A stretch of 64,000 nt of DNA from Ochrobactrum sp. BTU1 (GTDB lineage: Bacteria; Pseudomonadota; Alphaproteobacteria; Rhizobiales; Rhizobiaceae): the NCBI GenBank assembly GCA_018798825.1, contig CP076357.1:620001-684000 (forward strand). Reading direction: 5' to 3'. The translations under genes were made by a program, and so were the position numbers. Below the pieces are notes generated by a model, which did not search any database, was not told the origin of the DNA, and worked only from the letters and a program-made list of their open reading frames with translations. Each line of letters opens with the position of its first letter. The stretch's first letter is position 1. Shown in pieces: positions 1 through 8,448 of the stretch.

Positions 1-2
1 CA

Positions 3-1856
3 CAGCGCGCAGTGGATGAGCAAAACGCGCTCGAAGAAGAAGCCCGTCGCAAACAGGCTGAAGATGCTGCGCGTCAGGCTGAGGAAGATCAAAAGGCAGC
101 TGAGGAGCAAGCCAAACGCGAAGCTGAGCAGCAACAAAAGGCAGCCGATGAGCAAGAACAGCGTCAGGCTGATGAGCTCAAGCAGGCAGAGGACAAAGCC
201 CGTCGCGAAGCGGCTGAACAACAGACAACGACGGAGCAGCAGCAGACGATTGAAAATGAAGCCAAGCGGCAGGCAGGGGAAGAAGCAGACAAGGTGCCGC
301 TGCAAAAGCAGCCTGAGCAGCCTGAGCAGCCTGAGCAACCGCTTGAGCAATCCTCACCTGAAGAAAAGCCGGATCTTAATCCTCAGCCGACGGAACCCGC
401 CGACGCACAGCCGGTAGTGGAGCCTGCTGCGCCCGTGGATGCCGAGCCTAAGGCCAATCCTGAGACGAATTCTGATCAGCGGCCCGCGTCGAGTGAGCAA
501 CCGTCCTTGCAACCACAGCAGCCTAATGCTGAACAAGAAGCCGAGCAGCCTGTCACTGATCCGTTAACAGAACCCAAAGCAGAAATCGTGGATAAGCGGA
601 CCAAGGAACAACAGCAGGAAATTGCCAAGGATCCTTCGAGCACCGATGACACGGTCGTACTTCCAGTTGAAAATGGTGCCGCTGTTCTCGATAGTGACAA
701 GGACGCGGATAATTTTGGAGGCAATCAGTCTCGCGAGGAGCGCCGCAAGTCCCGTGAACAGCAGCGTGCCACGGAGGAGAAAATTTTACCTCCACCGGTC
801 GACGACGCATCGGCGCAGGTTGAGTTTTCGGATGAGTTGAAGAAGGCGCTACCGCAAAAAATTGAAGCGAACCTTAAAGAGGATGGCACGCGCATAAAAG
901 AAGCACCGGCATTCGCTGTTCCCGAGACGACAAACATTATCAACAATACCATCATCAACAACACGACTGTCAATAACACTACCGTCAACAACAACGTCAC
1001 GAATGTCAAAGTGGTTGAACAAATTGACAATCGTGTCATTCTTGATGCAGGTGATCGTATCTTTGTTCGCGGGGATGATCGTCCTCGTCTCCGCCGCGAT
1101 GCGCAAGAAACCTATTATGACGAGCTTCCTCGCGGTCGCTTGCGCGAAACGATCGTTCGACCAGGTGGTTATGAAATCGTCACCGTCTACGACCGCTACG
1201 GGGATATCGTGCAGCGTTCGCGTATCGATCGCGATGGTAATGAGTATCTGATGATCTATGCGCCGGAGTACGATGAAACCCCACGGGCCGCGATTTTCGA
1301 CGTCGGATATGATTTGCCGCCGATGCGACTGACCATTCCCGTACAAGATTACATCATCGATGTGGCCGATGATCCGGAACGTGATTTCTACGACTTTTTG
1401 GCCTTGCCGCCGGTAGAGCGCGTGGAGCGTGTTTATACAATCGATGAAGTTCGCCATTCCGCGCGTCTCCGTGACAAGGTCCGTCGCATCGACCTGGATA
1501 CCATCCATTTTGCAACTGGCAGCGCCGAGGTTTCATTGTCTCAGGCCAAGACCTTGCGAAAGGTTGCGACGGCTATGCAGAAGGTTCTGGCAAAGGACCC
1601 AGGCGAAACCTTTTTCATTGAAGGACACACCGACGCTGTCGGTTCCGACCGGTCAAATTTGGTGTTGTCGGATCGCCGGGCAGAGTCAGTGGCAAGTCTT
1701 CTCACGGAGGTTTACGATATTCCTGCAGAGAATCTAGTGACGCAGGGGTACGGAGAGCGTTTCTTGAAAATTCGAACTCAAGCCGCCGAACAAGAAAACA
1801 GGCGGGTGACAATACGACGTGTAACGCCACTGGTACGCCCAGTCTCACAGCGTTAA
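3..1856 (+). CDS. OmpA-family envelope protein with long coiled-coil N-terminal region (5' end outside window)
   Basis: The reading frame is open to the left edge, so the true start is upstream; an in-frame GTG at 12 is probably not the start. Of about 614 visible residues, 1-100 are Ala/Glu/Gln/Lys-rich with heptad-like AEEQAK repeats (predicted coiled coil), followed by Pro/Glu-rich QPEQPEQPEQ stretches. Residues about 305-335 are an unusual Asn/Thr/Ile-rich run of INNT/VNNT units. Residues about 495-605 are a C-terminal OmpA-like peptidoglycan-binding domain, with the conserved EGHTDAVGS segment and a downstream SDRRAESV arginine helix. The family anchors outer-membrane or periplasmic proteins to the cell wall. 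Role of the long N-terminal part is unknown. A hairpin follows the stop. Confidence 0.85.
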   Translation, partial: QRAVDEQNALEEEARRKQAEDAARQAEEDQKAAEEQAKREAEQQQKAADEQEQRQADELKQAEDKARREAAEQQTTTEQQQTIENEAKRQAGEEADKVPLQKQPEQPEQPEQPLEQSSPEEKPDLNPQPTEPADAQPVVEPAAPVDAEPKANPETNSDQRPASSEQPSLQPQQPNAEQEAEQPVTDPLTEPKAEIVDKRTKEQQQEIAKDPSSTDDTVVLPVENGAAVLDSDKDADNFGGNQSREERRKSREQQRATEEKILPPPVDDASAQVEFSDELKKALPQKIEANLKEDGTRIKEAPAFAVPETTNIINNTIINNTTVNNTTVNNNVTNVKVVEQIDNRVILDAGDRIFVRGDDRPRLRRDAQETYYDELPRGRLRETIVRPGGYEIVTVYDRYGDIVQRSRIDRDGNEYLMIYAPEYDETPRAAIFDVGYDLPPMRLTIPVQDYIIDVADDPERDFYDFLALPPVERVERVYTIDEVRHSARLRDKVRRIDLDTIHFATGSAEVSLSQAKTLRKVATAMQKVLAKDPGETFFIEGHTDAVGSDRSNLVLSDRRAESVASLLTEVYDIPAENLVTQGYGERFLKIRTQAAEQENRRVTIRRVTPLVRPVSQR

Positions 1857-1866
1857 TGCTCGTGTA

Positions 1867-1893
1867 AAGGGCCAGGCCTCAGGTCTGGTCCTT
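1867..1893 (+). terminator. Hairpin after the OmpA-family gene
   Basis: Arms AAGGGCCAGGCC and GGTCTGGTCCTT pair over 12 positions (two G-U pairs) around a TCA loop, 11 bases after the stop codon. No clear U-tract follows, so a Rho-independent terminator is likely but not certain. Confidence 0.5.
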
Positions 1894-2139
1894 ACAACGC
1901 CCACCAGGACAGAAATAATATATACCTTGGAACGCATTTCATACAGGCTTTAATTATGACCTGTAATGCTCGCACGAGATTTTTTTGGTCAGTTAAACAA
2001 GTGCGGCGCCACTCGGCGGGTAACAGTAAGAAATCTTGACAAGTCCAATTGATCAACAAGACATCTCGCTTTATTCGAGACTACCTGGCTGAATATTGAA
2101 AGGCGCTATCGAAGAACGCGCGAAAAATTTGTGAGAAAG

Positions 2140-2343
2140 ATGGGAACGGCAACTTCTATTACTCATCCAACCGCAGCGGTCGATCAGGATAAATATCGCC
2201 TCGAATGCGACCTAGCGCTTGAACCTGCGTTTCGAAACCTCGTGAATGAGGCTGAAAAGGCCGGATGGGACCGGCTGCAAATCGCGATTTCTATCATCAA
2301 TCTCTGCGAAGACATCATCTATGGTCCTGAGGCCACAGAATGA
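2140..2343 (+). CDS. Small conserved-looking hypothetical protein
   Basis: Encodes 67 residues from ATG 2140, or 70 from an in-frame GTG at 2131; neither has a strong ribosome-binding site. The sequence is soluble and acidic, with a predicted amphipathic C-terminal helix (DRLQIAISIINLCEDIIYG). No signal peptide or known motif is visible. It stands alone between the OmpA-family gene and the LacI regulator. I do not recognise the family. Confidence 0.5.
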   Translation: MGTATSITHPTAAVDQDKYRLECDLALEPAFRNLVNEAEKAGWDRLQIAISIINLCEDIIYGPEATE

Positions 2344-2480
2344 GATCGTTTTGATCACCAGTCAATTTGCCTAATAAGAGACGAGCATTCGCGGCTTAAA
2401 ATGCCTGTGCGGCACTTCAAATGACAAAAGCGGATTAGGAGACCGAGTTTTTTACACTTTGGTCAAGCAGATGGTTAACT

Positions 2481-3512
2481 CTATGCGGAGCCCCGCATAA
2501 TAAGGTGACTGCCAAGGCGACGAACCTCGGCTTCAACTGCAGCACCGCTCTCTTGGGCGTTGATCCGCGAAAACAGCATATCAAGACCAAGCTGAGCAAT
2601 TGTTCGATAATCTTGGGCAACAGTGGTTAGCGGTGGACACGTGAAACGGCTCAACGGGTGATCGTCGTGGCCAGCAACGCGCAAATCACATCCTTCTTCG
2701 CGCCCGACATGGCGTCTGCGTTCGAATGCTGCAGAAATGACCCCGAAAGCCAATCGATCATTTGCGCAGAGCACTGCACGGCTCGGAAAACCGCCGCGAT
2801 CAAGAATTTTCCCTGCCTCCTGATATCCAAGCTCTTCGAAGTTCCAGCTTTTGGCAACCATTGGCAGCACGATCGGATCAGCTCCAAGGCGCTCCATTGT
2901 TGCAACATAGGCGGCGCGTCGGTCGAGCGCATTTTGGTTGACCGCCGGCATCTCCAAGAAACATGGATTTTCCCCGGTACGAAGCAGATATTCGGTGATA
3001 TTTCCGATACTTTGGAGGTTGTCGGTCCCGACGAACGGTTGATCCTCTCCAATACGATTGTCCAGAAAGACGACCGGCATCGCACTGGATAGGCTAGCCA
3101 AAAGCTTTGCGTCTGTCTCAAATCCAAGCGGAGCCATCATAACGCCAGCAATCTTTAAAGACATCAAGCTACGCATTGCACGTGCTTCAAGCTTCCGATC
3201 GCCATGCGATGAGAGCACAATTGTCCAATAACCTTCCGCAAGACAGCGCGTTTCAATCTGCCGGATGATCTCAGCATAAAATGGATCTGAAATGTGCGGG
3301 ACAATTACGCCGATATTTTTTGGCCTTTTCCGGTTAAGGCTCACAGCAAAAATGTTTGGCTGATAATTATAATCTTTGAGAGCCTTCTCAATTCGCGCCC
3401 GCGTGGAAGGTTTTACACTTTGTGGATTATCAAAGAATTTTGATACAGTCGGCCGCGACAGTCCACTCGCCGCCGCAAACTCCTCCATAGTCCTGATCTT
3501 GTGATCGCCCAT
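2481..3512 (-). CDS. LacI-family transcriptional regulator of the adjacent sugar operon
   Basis: A 343-residue protein with an N-terminal LacI helix-turn-helix (TMEEFAAASGLSRPTVSKFF at residues about 8-27, then the hinge region YNYQPN) and a periplasmic-binding-protein-like sugar sensor domain to the C-terminus. The open frame extends 50 codons further upstream, but ATG 3512 is preceded by GGAAGA at good spacing and gives the usual family length, so I prefer it. It is divergent from the sugar ABC operon beginning at 3888 and most likely represses it until its sugar or phosphosugar binds. The effector is not determinable from the sequence. Confidence 0.88.
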   Translation of the reverse strand: MGDHKIRTMEEFAAASGLSRPTVSKFFDNPQSVKPSTRARIEKALKDYNYQPNIFAVSLNRKRPKNIGVIVPHISDPFYAEIIRQIETRCLAEGYWTIVLSSHGDRKLEARAMRSLMSLKIAGVMMAPLGFETDAKLLASLSSAMPVVFLDNRIGEDQPFVGTDNLQSIGNITEYLLRTGENPCFLEMPAVNQNALDRRAAYVATMERLGADPIVLPMVAKSWNFEELGYQEAGKILDRGGFPSRAVLCANDRLAFGVISAAFERRRHVGREEGCDLRVAGHDDHPLSRFTCPPLTTVAQDYRTIAQLGLDMLFSRINAQESGAAVEAEVRRLGSHLIMRGSA

Positions 3513-3887
3513 TTTCAGTCTTCCAGATTCAGTCAGCACTATACACTGTGGGTTCACGTTTCTTTCTATGCGTAAATTTTTTTTAGTATCCATGCAACCG
3601 ATATATGGGTGTTGCATGATTGCACGTTGTTTTTCCCAGTTATTTCCGCATGATTCACACATTCTTTTGGCATTTGTAGCGATATATTTTTTACACGTGA
3701 TAATTTTTAATATTGACTCGTTGAATAAGCTCTAGCATGTCTAGAGGCGGCGCCGTTCCGCGCCAAGAAGGAGCCTGCCCTTCAGGGAGGTTAAAGACGT
3801 CGCTGTTCAGTCTTGAGCCAGCAGGAGTGTTTGTGTCCCAGATCAGAAGGACGGTCCGGTGAATGCCGGTTCTACTCGGAGGAAATC
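3513..3887. promoter_or_regulatory. Divergent promoter region between LacI regulator and sugar ABC operon
   Basis: 375 bases with no convincing gene. It is AT-rich from about 3590 to 3740 and should hold both divergent promoters and the LacI operator. I could not pick out one convincing operator palindrome; a CACGTG core lies at about 3694-3699. Near the importer end a GGAGG precedes ATG 3888. Confidence 0.4.
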
Positions 3888-4790
3888 ATGTTTCGTAAGT
3901 CACTTGGACGTATGCTTTTTTCTGGCGTAGCTCTCGCTATGCTGACAAATTTTGCCGCAGCCGAAGGCATTGGTGCATCGCTACTCACTCAGCAGCATCC
4001 TTTCTACATTTCGCTGGCAGATGCGATGAAGAAAGAAGCTGAGACTCAGAATGTGCCCTTGGAAGTGTCGATCGCCAATCAGGACCTCAGTAAACAGCTC
4101 GCGGATGTTGAAGATTTCATCACCAAAGACGTGGACGTGATTATCATCTCGCCCGTAGATAGCAAGGGTGTCCGCTCTGCCATCAACAAAGCTGAAAAAG
4201 CCGGCATTAAGGTAATTACAGTCGACGTACCTGCGAATAATGTCGATGTCACATCATTTGTTGGTACAGATAATTTTGCTGGCGGTGAGAAGGCTGGCGA
4301 ACTTATGGCTAAGTCAATTGGTGAAAAAGGAAATGTGGCTGTGATCGAGTATCCAACCGTTCAATCGGTTGTGGATCGAGTTGAAGGCTTCAAAAAGACA
4401 ATCGCCAAATACCCCGATATCAAGATTGTGTCGGTTCAGCCGGGCATCACACGCTCTGAAGCGTTATCAGCGGCTCAGAACATTATCCAAGCTAACCCAG
4501 ATATCGTAGGAATTTTTGGGTTCGGCGACGATGCAGCCCTTGCTGCAGCCTCCGCTGTTAAAGCTGCCAAGCTCGAAAGCCAAGTTAAGGTGATTGGCTT
4601 TGATGGCATGGAAGAAGCGCGCAATGCGGTGAAAAGCGATCCTGTGATGGTCGGTGTGATAGCCCAGTACCCGGATGAAATGGGCAAAGTTGCAGTCCAG
4701 ACCGCGGTTAAAGTCATCAAGGGCGAAACGGTACCTGCGCAACAACCAATCGTTCCAGGCGTCGTCACAAAAGATGGTGAATCCAAGTAA
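3888..4790 (+). CDS. Sugar ABC transporter substrate-binding protein (RbsB-like)
   Basis: A 300-residue periplasmic protein of the ribose-binding (type 1, Peripla_BP_4) class. ATG 3888 has a clear CGGAGGA site 5 bases upstream; the longer open frame from 3813 is not needed. The N-terminus is a signal peptide (FRKSLGR, hydrophobic core, cleavage after NFAAA). Family features include the VIIISPVDSKGVRSAI sugar-binding loop and the IVGIFGFGDDAALAAASAV region. It is first in an operon with an ATPase, permease, PfkB kinase and GatZ-like enzyme, so it probably delivers a hexose or hexitol of the tagatose/galactitol kind. That substrate is inference. Confidence 0.9.
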   Translation: MFRKSLGRMLFSGVALAMLTNFAAAEGIGASLLTQQHPFYISLADAMKKEAETQNVPLEVSIANQDLSKQLADVEDFITKDVDVIIISPVDSKGVRSAINKAEKAGIKVITVDVPANNVDVTSFVGTDNFAGGEKAGELMAKSIGEKGNVAVIEYPTVQSVVDRVEGFKKTIAKYPDIKIVSVQPGITRSEALSAAQNIIQANPDIVGIFGFGDDAALAAASAVKAAKLESQVKVIGFDGMEEARNAVKSDPVMVGVIAQYPDEMGKVAVQTAVKVIKGETVPAQQPIVPGVVTKDGESK

Positions 4791-4798
4791 TACCGCGT

Positions 4799-4830
4799 GA
4801 AATGACGATACGCCTCCCAGTCGTCATTTC
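4799..4830 (+). terminator. Intercistronic hairpin between binding-protein and ATPase genes
   Basis: Perfect 10-bp inverted repeat GAAATGACGA / TCGTCATTTC with a 12-base loop, followed by TTCTT, 8 bases after the binding-protein stop. Hairpins at this position are common in ABC operons, where they protect or partly terminate the transcript so that binding protein is made in excess. Confidence 0.6.
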
Positions 4831-4960
4831 TTCTTAGCGCGGCGACGCGATCTTCACCACGGGTCCGCGTCGCCGCGGCTATGGCATTGCCAGCGGCCGA
4901 TGCATGACAATTTCTGAAGTCATGCTGCGTGCTTATTTAATAGGAAAGTCGAGGTAGATC

Positions 4961-6493
4961 GTGCCGGCGACCAAATCCGCAAAAGCCAGCGATACAGATA
5001 TCGTCCTTGAAATTGCCGATGTGGCTAAATCCTTTGGCTCCGTCATTGCGCTTAAGCGGATGAACCTAGTCGTTCGTCGTGGCCGCGTACACACGTTGCT
5101 CGGTGAAAATGGCGCGGGCAAATCGACGCTGATGAAAATCCTTGCTGGCGTGTTCCAGCCGACATCAGGGTCAATTAAATTGCGGGGTACAAACTACGCT
5201 CCAAAAAACCCGCGTGACGCACGAGCCTCCGGTATTTCAATTGTTTTTCAAGAGCTAAGCCTTTCTCGCAATCTCACAGTTGCAGAGAATATCTTTGCCA
5301 ATAATGAACCAAGCCGGTTCGGGTTTATCCGTGAAAACGCACTGAACAACGATGCGAGCAAACTCATAACAGAGTTGGGCCTTCCCGTTGATCCACGCAG
5401 TAAAGTCGGCGATCTTTCGATTGCTCAACGTCAGCTCGTCGAGATCGCTAAAGGTCTAAGCCAGCCGGCTGACGTTGTCATTCTGGATGAACCAACCTCG
5501 TCATTATCTGATAGCGAGGCGGAGATCCTGTTTTCGATTATTGAGCGCCTAAAGGCGCGTGGCACAGCGGTTATTTACATCTCCCACCGCATGGAAGAAA
5601 TCATGCGGCTTTCTGACGACATTACGGTTGTTCGAGACGGAGAATTTGTGACCACGATAGAAAAGCAGCAGACATCGATTGACAAGCTGATCGCTCTGAT
5701 GGTTGGGCGCGCGATGAACGACATCTATCCGCCACGCGTGGCGTTGCGCCCGCCAATCGATGTTCCGGCTATTCTCGCGACCAAAAATCTGACTGTTGCT
5801 AGAAAATTCCACGACGTCAACATCGACGTAAAGCCGGGTGAAGTTCTTGGACTGTTCGGTCTCGTTGGTTCGGGCCGATCCGATGTTATGAAAGCTTTGT
5901 TTGGTATGTATCAGCCGACGGGAGAAATCGCTCTTGACGGAAAGACGATCACCTTGACTTCGCCCACTCAGGCCATCCGAAGTGGAATTGCTTTTGTTAC
6001 CGAGAACCGCAAGGAAGAAGGCCTCGTCCTGCCTCACACTGTAGAGCGAAACATCAACATGGTGGCACTCGGCCAGCTTGCGGGACCATTTGGGCTAATG
6101 CGCTCATCGGCCGAGCGAGCAAGCGCAAAAGCCGAAGTTTTAAGGCTTGCCATCAAAACGGCCTCAATTGATACAATCGCTGGATCTCTCAGCGGCGGAA
6201 ACCAGCAAAAAATTGTCTTAGCAAAATGGCTTCAGATGCAACCGCGCGTATTGATCCTTGATGAGCCTACCCGCGGCGTTGATGTCGGCGCTAAATATGA
6301 AATTTACAGAATTATTCGTGAACTCGCCGCGAAAGGTGCGGCTATTCTTATGGTTTCATCGGAATTGCCCGAAGTGTTGGGATTGAGCGATCGGGTTGTC
6401 GTGATGCACAACAAGAGTGTCGCCGCTGTATTGGACGCCGAAAACCTAGCTCCGGAAACTGTCATGAGCTACGCAGCAGGAATGCATAAATGA
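4961..6493 (+). CDS. Sugar ABC transporter ATPase (RbsA/MglA-like, two nucleotide-binding domains)
   Basis: A 510-residue duplicated ATPase. The first domain has Walker A GENGAGKSTL (residues about 49-58), an LSIAQRQLVEIAK signature and Walker B VVILDEPTSS. The second has a degenerate Walker A (GLVGSGRSDVM), an intact signature SGGNQQKIVLAKW and Walker B VLILDEPTRG. This asymmetry is normal for RbsA/MglA. The start is GTG 4961, preceded by GAGG at good spacing. It powers import of the sugar bound by the preceding gene product through the permease that follows, whose start codon overlaps this stop by 4 bases. Confidence 0.93.
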   Translation: MPATKSAKASDTDIVLEIADVAKSFGSVIALKRMNLVVRRGRVHTLLGENGAGKSTLMKILAGVFQPTSGSIKLRGTNYAPKNPRDARASGISIVFQELSLSRNLTVAENIFANNEPSRFGFIRENALNNDASKLITELGLPVDPRSKVGDLSIAQRQLVEIAKGLSQPADVVILDEPTSSLSDSEAEILFSIIERLKARGTAVIYISHRMEEIMRLSDDITVVRDGEFVTTIEKQQTSIDKLIALMVGRAMNDIYPPRVALRPPIDVPAILATKNLTVARKFHDVNIDVKPGEVLGLFGLVGSGRSDVMKALFGMYQPTGEIALDGKTITLTSPTQAIRSGIAFVTENRKEEGLVLPHTVERNINMVALGQLAGPFGLMRSSAERASAKAEVLRLAIKTASIDTIAGSLSGGNQQKIVLAKWLQMQPRVLILDEPTRGVDVGAKYEIYRIIRELAAKGAAILMVSSELPEVLGLSDRVVVMHNKSVAAVLDAENLAPETVMSYAAGMHK

Positions 6494-7485
6494 ACAAGAC
6501 AAACAACATTCAGACAAAAGCTGCAGACGCCGAAATCCGTCGTTCGCTCTTTGCCTCCCCACTCATCCGCCAATACGGCGGCATCGTGATATCGCTCGTC
6601 GTTCTGTGCATTGTTTTCGCAGTTCTCAACCCGCGGTTTCTCGCTTTCAACAATTTCATGAACATCATGCAGCAGGTTGCGGTCATTGCAGTTGCTGCAT
6701 ATGGGATGACTTATGTCATTTTGCTCGGTGAAATCGATCTATCGATCGGCTCCATTATCGCTGTTTCAGGAATGGTTGCCGCTCAGGCATTCGCTATGGG
6801 TTTTGGTTTTGCCCCAACAGTAATTTTTACATTGGCAGCCGGCGCAATTATGGGCGGGCTAAACGGCTTGCTCTCTGCAAAATTAATGCTTCCCTCTTTC
6901 ATCGTCACCGTAGCGACCATGGGAATTTATCGAGGTACCGTCAGTCTACCCACGAATGGCGCCCCTGAAATCATTGACAATGATGCGTGGCTCGCCATCG
7001 GATCTGAGAGCTGGCTTGGCCTTCCTATCATCATCTGGATCGTCGCTGTCCTTTTTCTCATTAACTACATAGTTTTGTCCAAAACTGTCTTTGGAAGGCG
7101 CATCTATCTAGCAGGTGGCAACAAAGAAGCAGCAATTTATTCAGGAATCCGGGTCGATCGTATCAAGATCATCGTCTTCATGCTCTCCGGCGTTATGGCA
7201 GCAATCAGCGGGATATTGCTGTCCTCACGGCTTTCTTCAGCACAGACCAATGCTGGCATGGGCTACGAACTTGATGCAATTGCCGCAGTTGTTTTAGGCG
7301 GCACCTCGCTTGCAGGCGGCGTTGGAACTATGGTTGGCACTATACTGGGAGCACTGATCATCGGTGTGATCAACAACGGAATGAATATGCTCTCCGTGCC
7401 ATACTTCTACCAGCTCATCGTCAAAGGCGTCGTTATTCTCGTAGCCGTCTGGCTTGATGTTCGCTCGAAATCCGTCAGAACCTAA
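6490..7485 (+). CDS. Sugar ABC transporter permease (RbsC-like)
   Basis: A 331-residue integral membrane protein with about 8-10 hydrophobic segments of the BPD_transp_2 family. Diagnostic stretches include ILLGEIDLSIGSIIAVSGMV early and AIAAVVLGGTSLAGGVGT near the C-terminus. It is translationally coupled to the ATPase gene (ATGA overlap) and forms the membrane channel of the importer. A kinase gene starts 15 bases downstream, which indicates one operon for uptake and catabolism. Confidence 0.93.
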   Translation: MNKTNNIQTKAADAEIRRSLFASPLIRQYGGIVISLVVLCIVFAVLNPRFLAFNNFMNIMQQVAVIAVAAYGMTYVILLGEIDLSIGSIIAVSGMVAAQAFAMGFGFAPTVIFTLAAGAIMGGLNGLLSAKLMLPSFIVTVATMGIYRGTVSLPTNGAPEIIDNDAWLAIGSESWLGLPIIIWIVAVLFLINYIVLSKTVFGRRIYLAGGNKEAAIYSGIRVDRIKIIVFMLSGVMAAISGILLSSRLSSAQTNAGMGYELDAIAAVVLGGTSLAGGVGTMVGTILGALIIGVINNGMNMLSVPYFYQLIVKGVVILVAVWLDVRSKSVRT

Positions 7486-7500
7486 ACAACAGTAGACAGA

Positions 7501-8448
7501 ATGAAAAAGATCATCACAATTGGCGAAATCGTCGTCGAGATCATGGCGGTTGAAATCGGGAATGGTTTCAAATCTGCAATTCCCCTCATTGGTCCTTTTG
7601 CATCGGGCGCCCCGGCTATTTTCATTGATCAAGTGGCGAAGATGGGACAGCCCTGTGGCATTGTTAGCGCTGTGGGCAATGACGATTTCGGCGCGCTGAA
7701 CATTGAGCGACTGAAGTCCGACGGGGTCGACGTGTCTGCAATCAGCATACATCCAACGGCTGCAACGGGCAGTGCATTCGTGCGCTATCGGCAGGACGGA
7801 AATCGCGACTTCATCTTCAATATCAAACACAGTGCTTGCGGGACGATCACCTTGACACAGGAGGCGAACACCCTCCTCAACAATGCCGATCATCTGCATA
7901 TCATGGGGTCAGCACTATTCTCCCAAGGAATTGTTTCAGCCATCCATGAGGCGACAATACGCATCAAGGCTAAGGGCGGTACAGTTTCCTTCGATCCCAA
8001 TATCCGCAAGGAAATGCTTGAACTGCCAGGAATGCGAGAAGCGCTCTTTCACGCACTCGAAAATACCGATCTTTTCATGCCAAGTGGACCAGAGATATTT
8101 CTCTTCACCGAGGCAGTAGATGAAAAAGCTGCGGTCGCAGAGCTGTTGGGTCGTGGTATCGGTTCAATTGTAATCAAACGTGGCGCAGAGGGCGCAAGTT
8201 TCTTTGATTGCTCAGGTGAAGTCTTCGTTCCCGCTTTTAACGTCGAAGAAGTCGATCCAACCGGTGCAGGAGACAGTTTTGGTGCAGCATTTGTGACGTG
8301 TTGGCTTCGCGGCATGCCGCCTAAAGAGGCTCTGGAGATTGCCAATGCAACGGGTGCATGTGCCGTTCAGGTAAAAGGCCCAATGGAAGGCACAACGTCG
8401 ATGATCGAAATTGCTGCTTTCTTGGACAAAAATGGAGTCTCGTTATGA
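7501..8448 (+). CDS. PfkB-family sugar kinase, probably acting on a tagatose-type ketohexose
   Basis: A 315-residue ribokinase/PfkB-family kinase. The C-terminal signature DPTGAGDSFGAAF starts at residue 252, with catalytic Asp258; the N-terminal GEIVVEI strand and central GSIVIKRGAEG segment also fit. It lies between the sugar permease and a GatZ-like gene whose ATG overlaps this stop (ATGA). In Agrobacterium a PfkB-type D-tagatose kinase acts next to a GatZ-like D-tagatose-6-phosphate 4-epimerase in altritol and galactitol catabolism. By analogy this kinase probably makes a ketohexose 6-phosphate. PfkB specificity cannot be read reliably from sequence. Confidence 0.85.
   Translation: MKKIITIGEIVVEIMAVEIGNGFKSAIPLIGPFASGAPAIFIDQVAKMGQPCGIVSAVGNDDFGALNIERLKSDGVDVSAISIHPTAATGSAFVRYRQDGNRDFIFNIKHSACGTITLTQEANTLLNNADHLHIMGSALFSQGIVSAIHEATIRIKAKGGTVSFDPNIRKEMLELPGMREALFHALENTDLFMPSGPEIFLFTEAVDEKAAVAELLGRGIGSIVIKRGAEGASFFDCSGEVFVPAFNVEEVDPTGAGDSFGAAFVTCWLRGMPPKEALEIANATGACAVQVKGPMEGTTSMIEIAAFLDKNGVSL

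Noticed and set aside
849..1508. 219-codon minus-strand frame inside the OmpA-family gene
   Set aside because: Fully antisense to a clear coding region; a shadow of its codon bias.
7294..7899. 201-codon minus-strand frame over the permease and kinase genes
   Set aside because: Antisense to two recognised genes with clear motifs.
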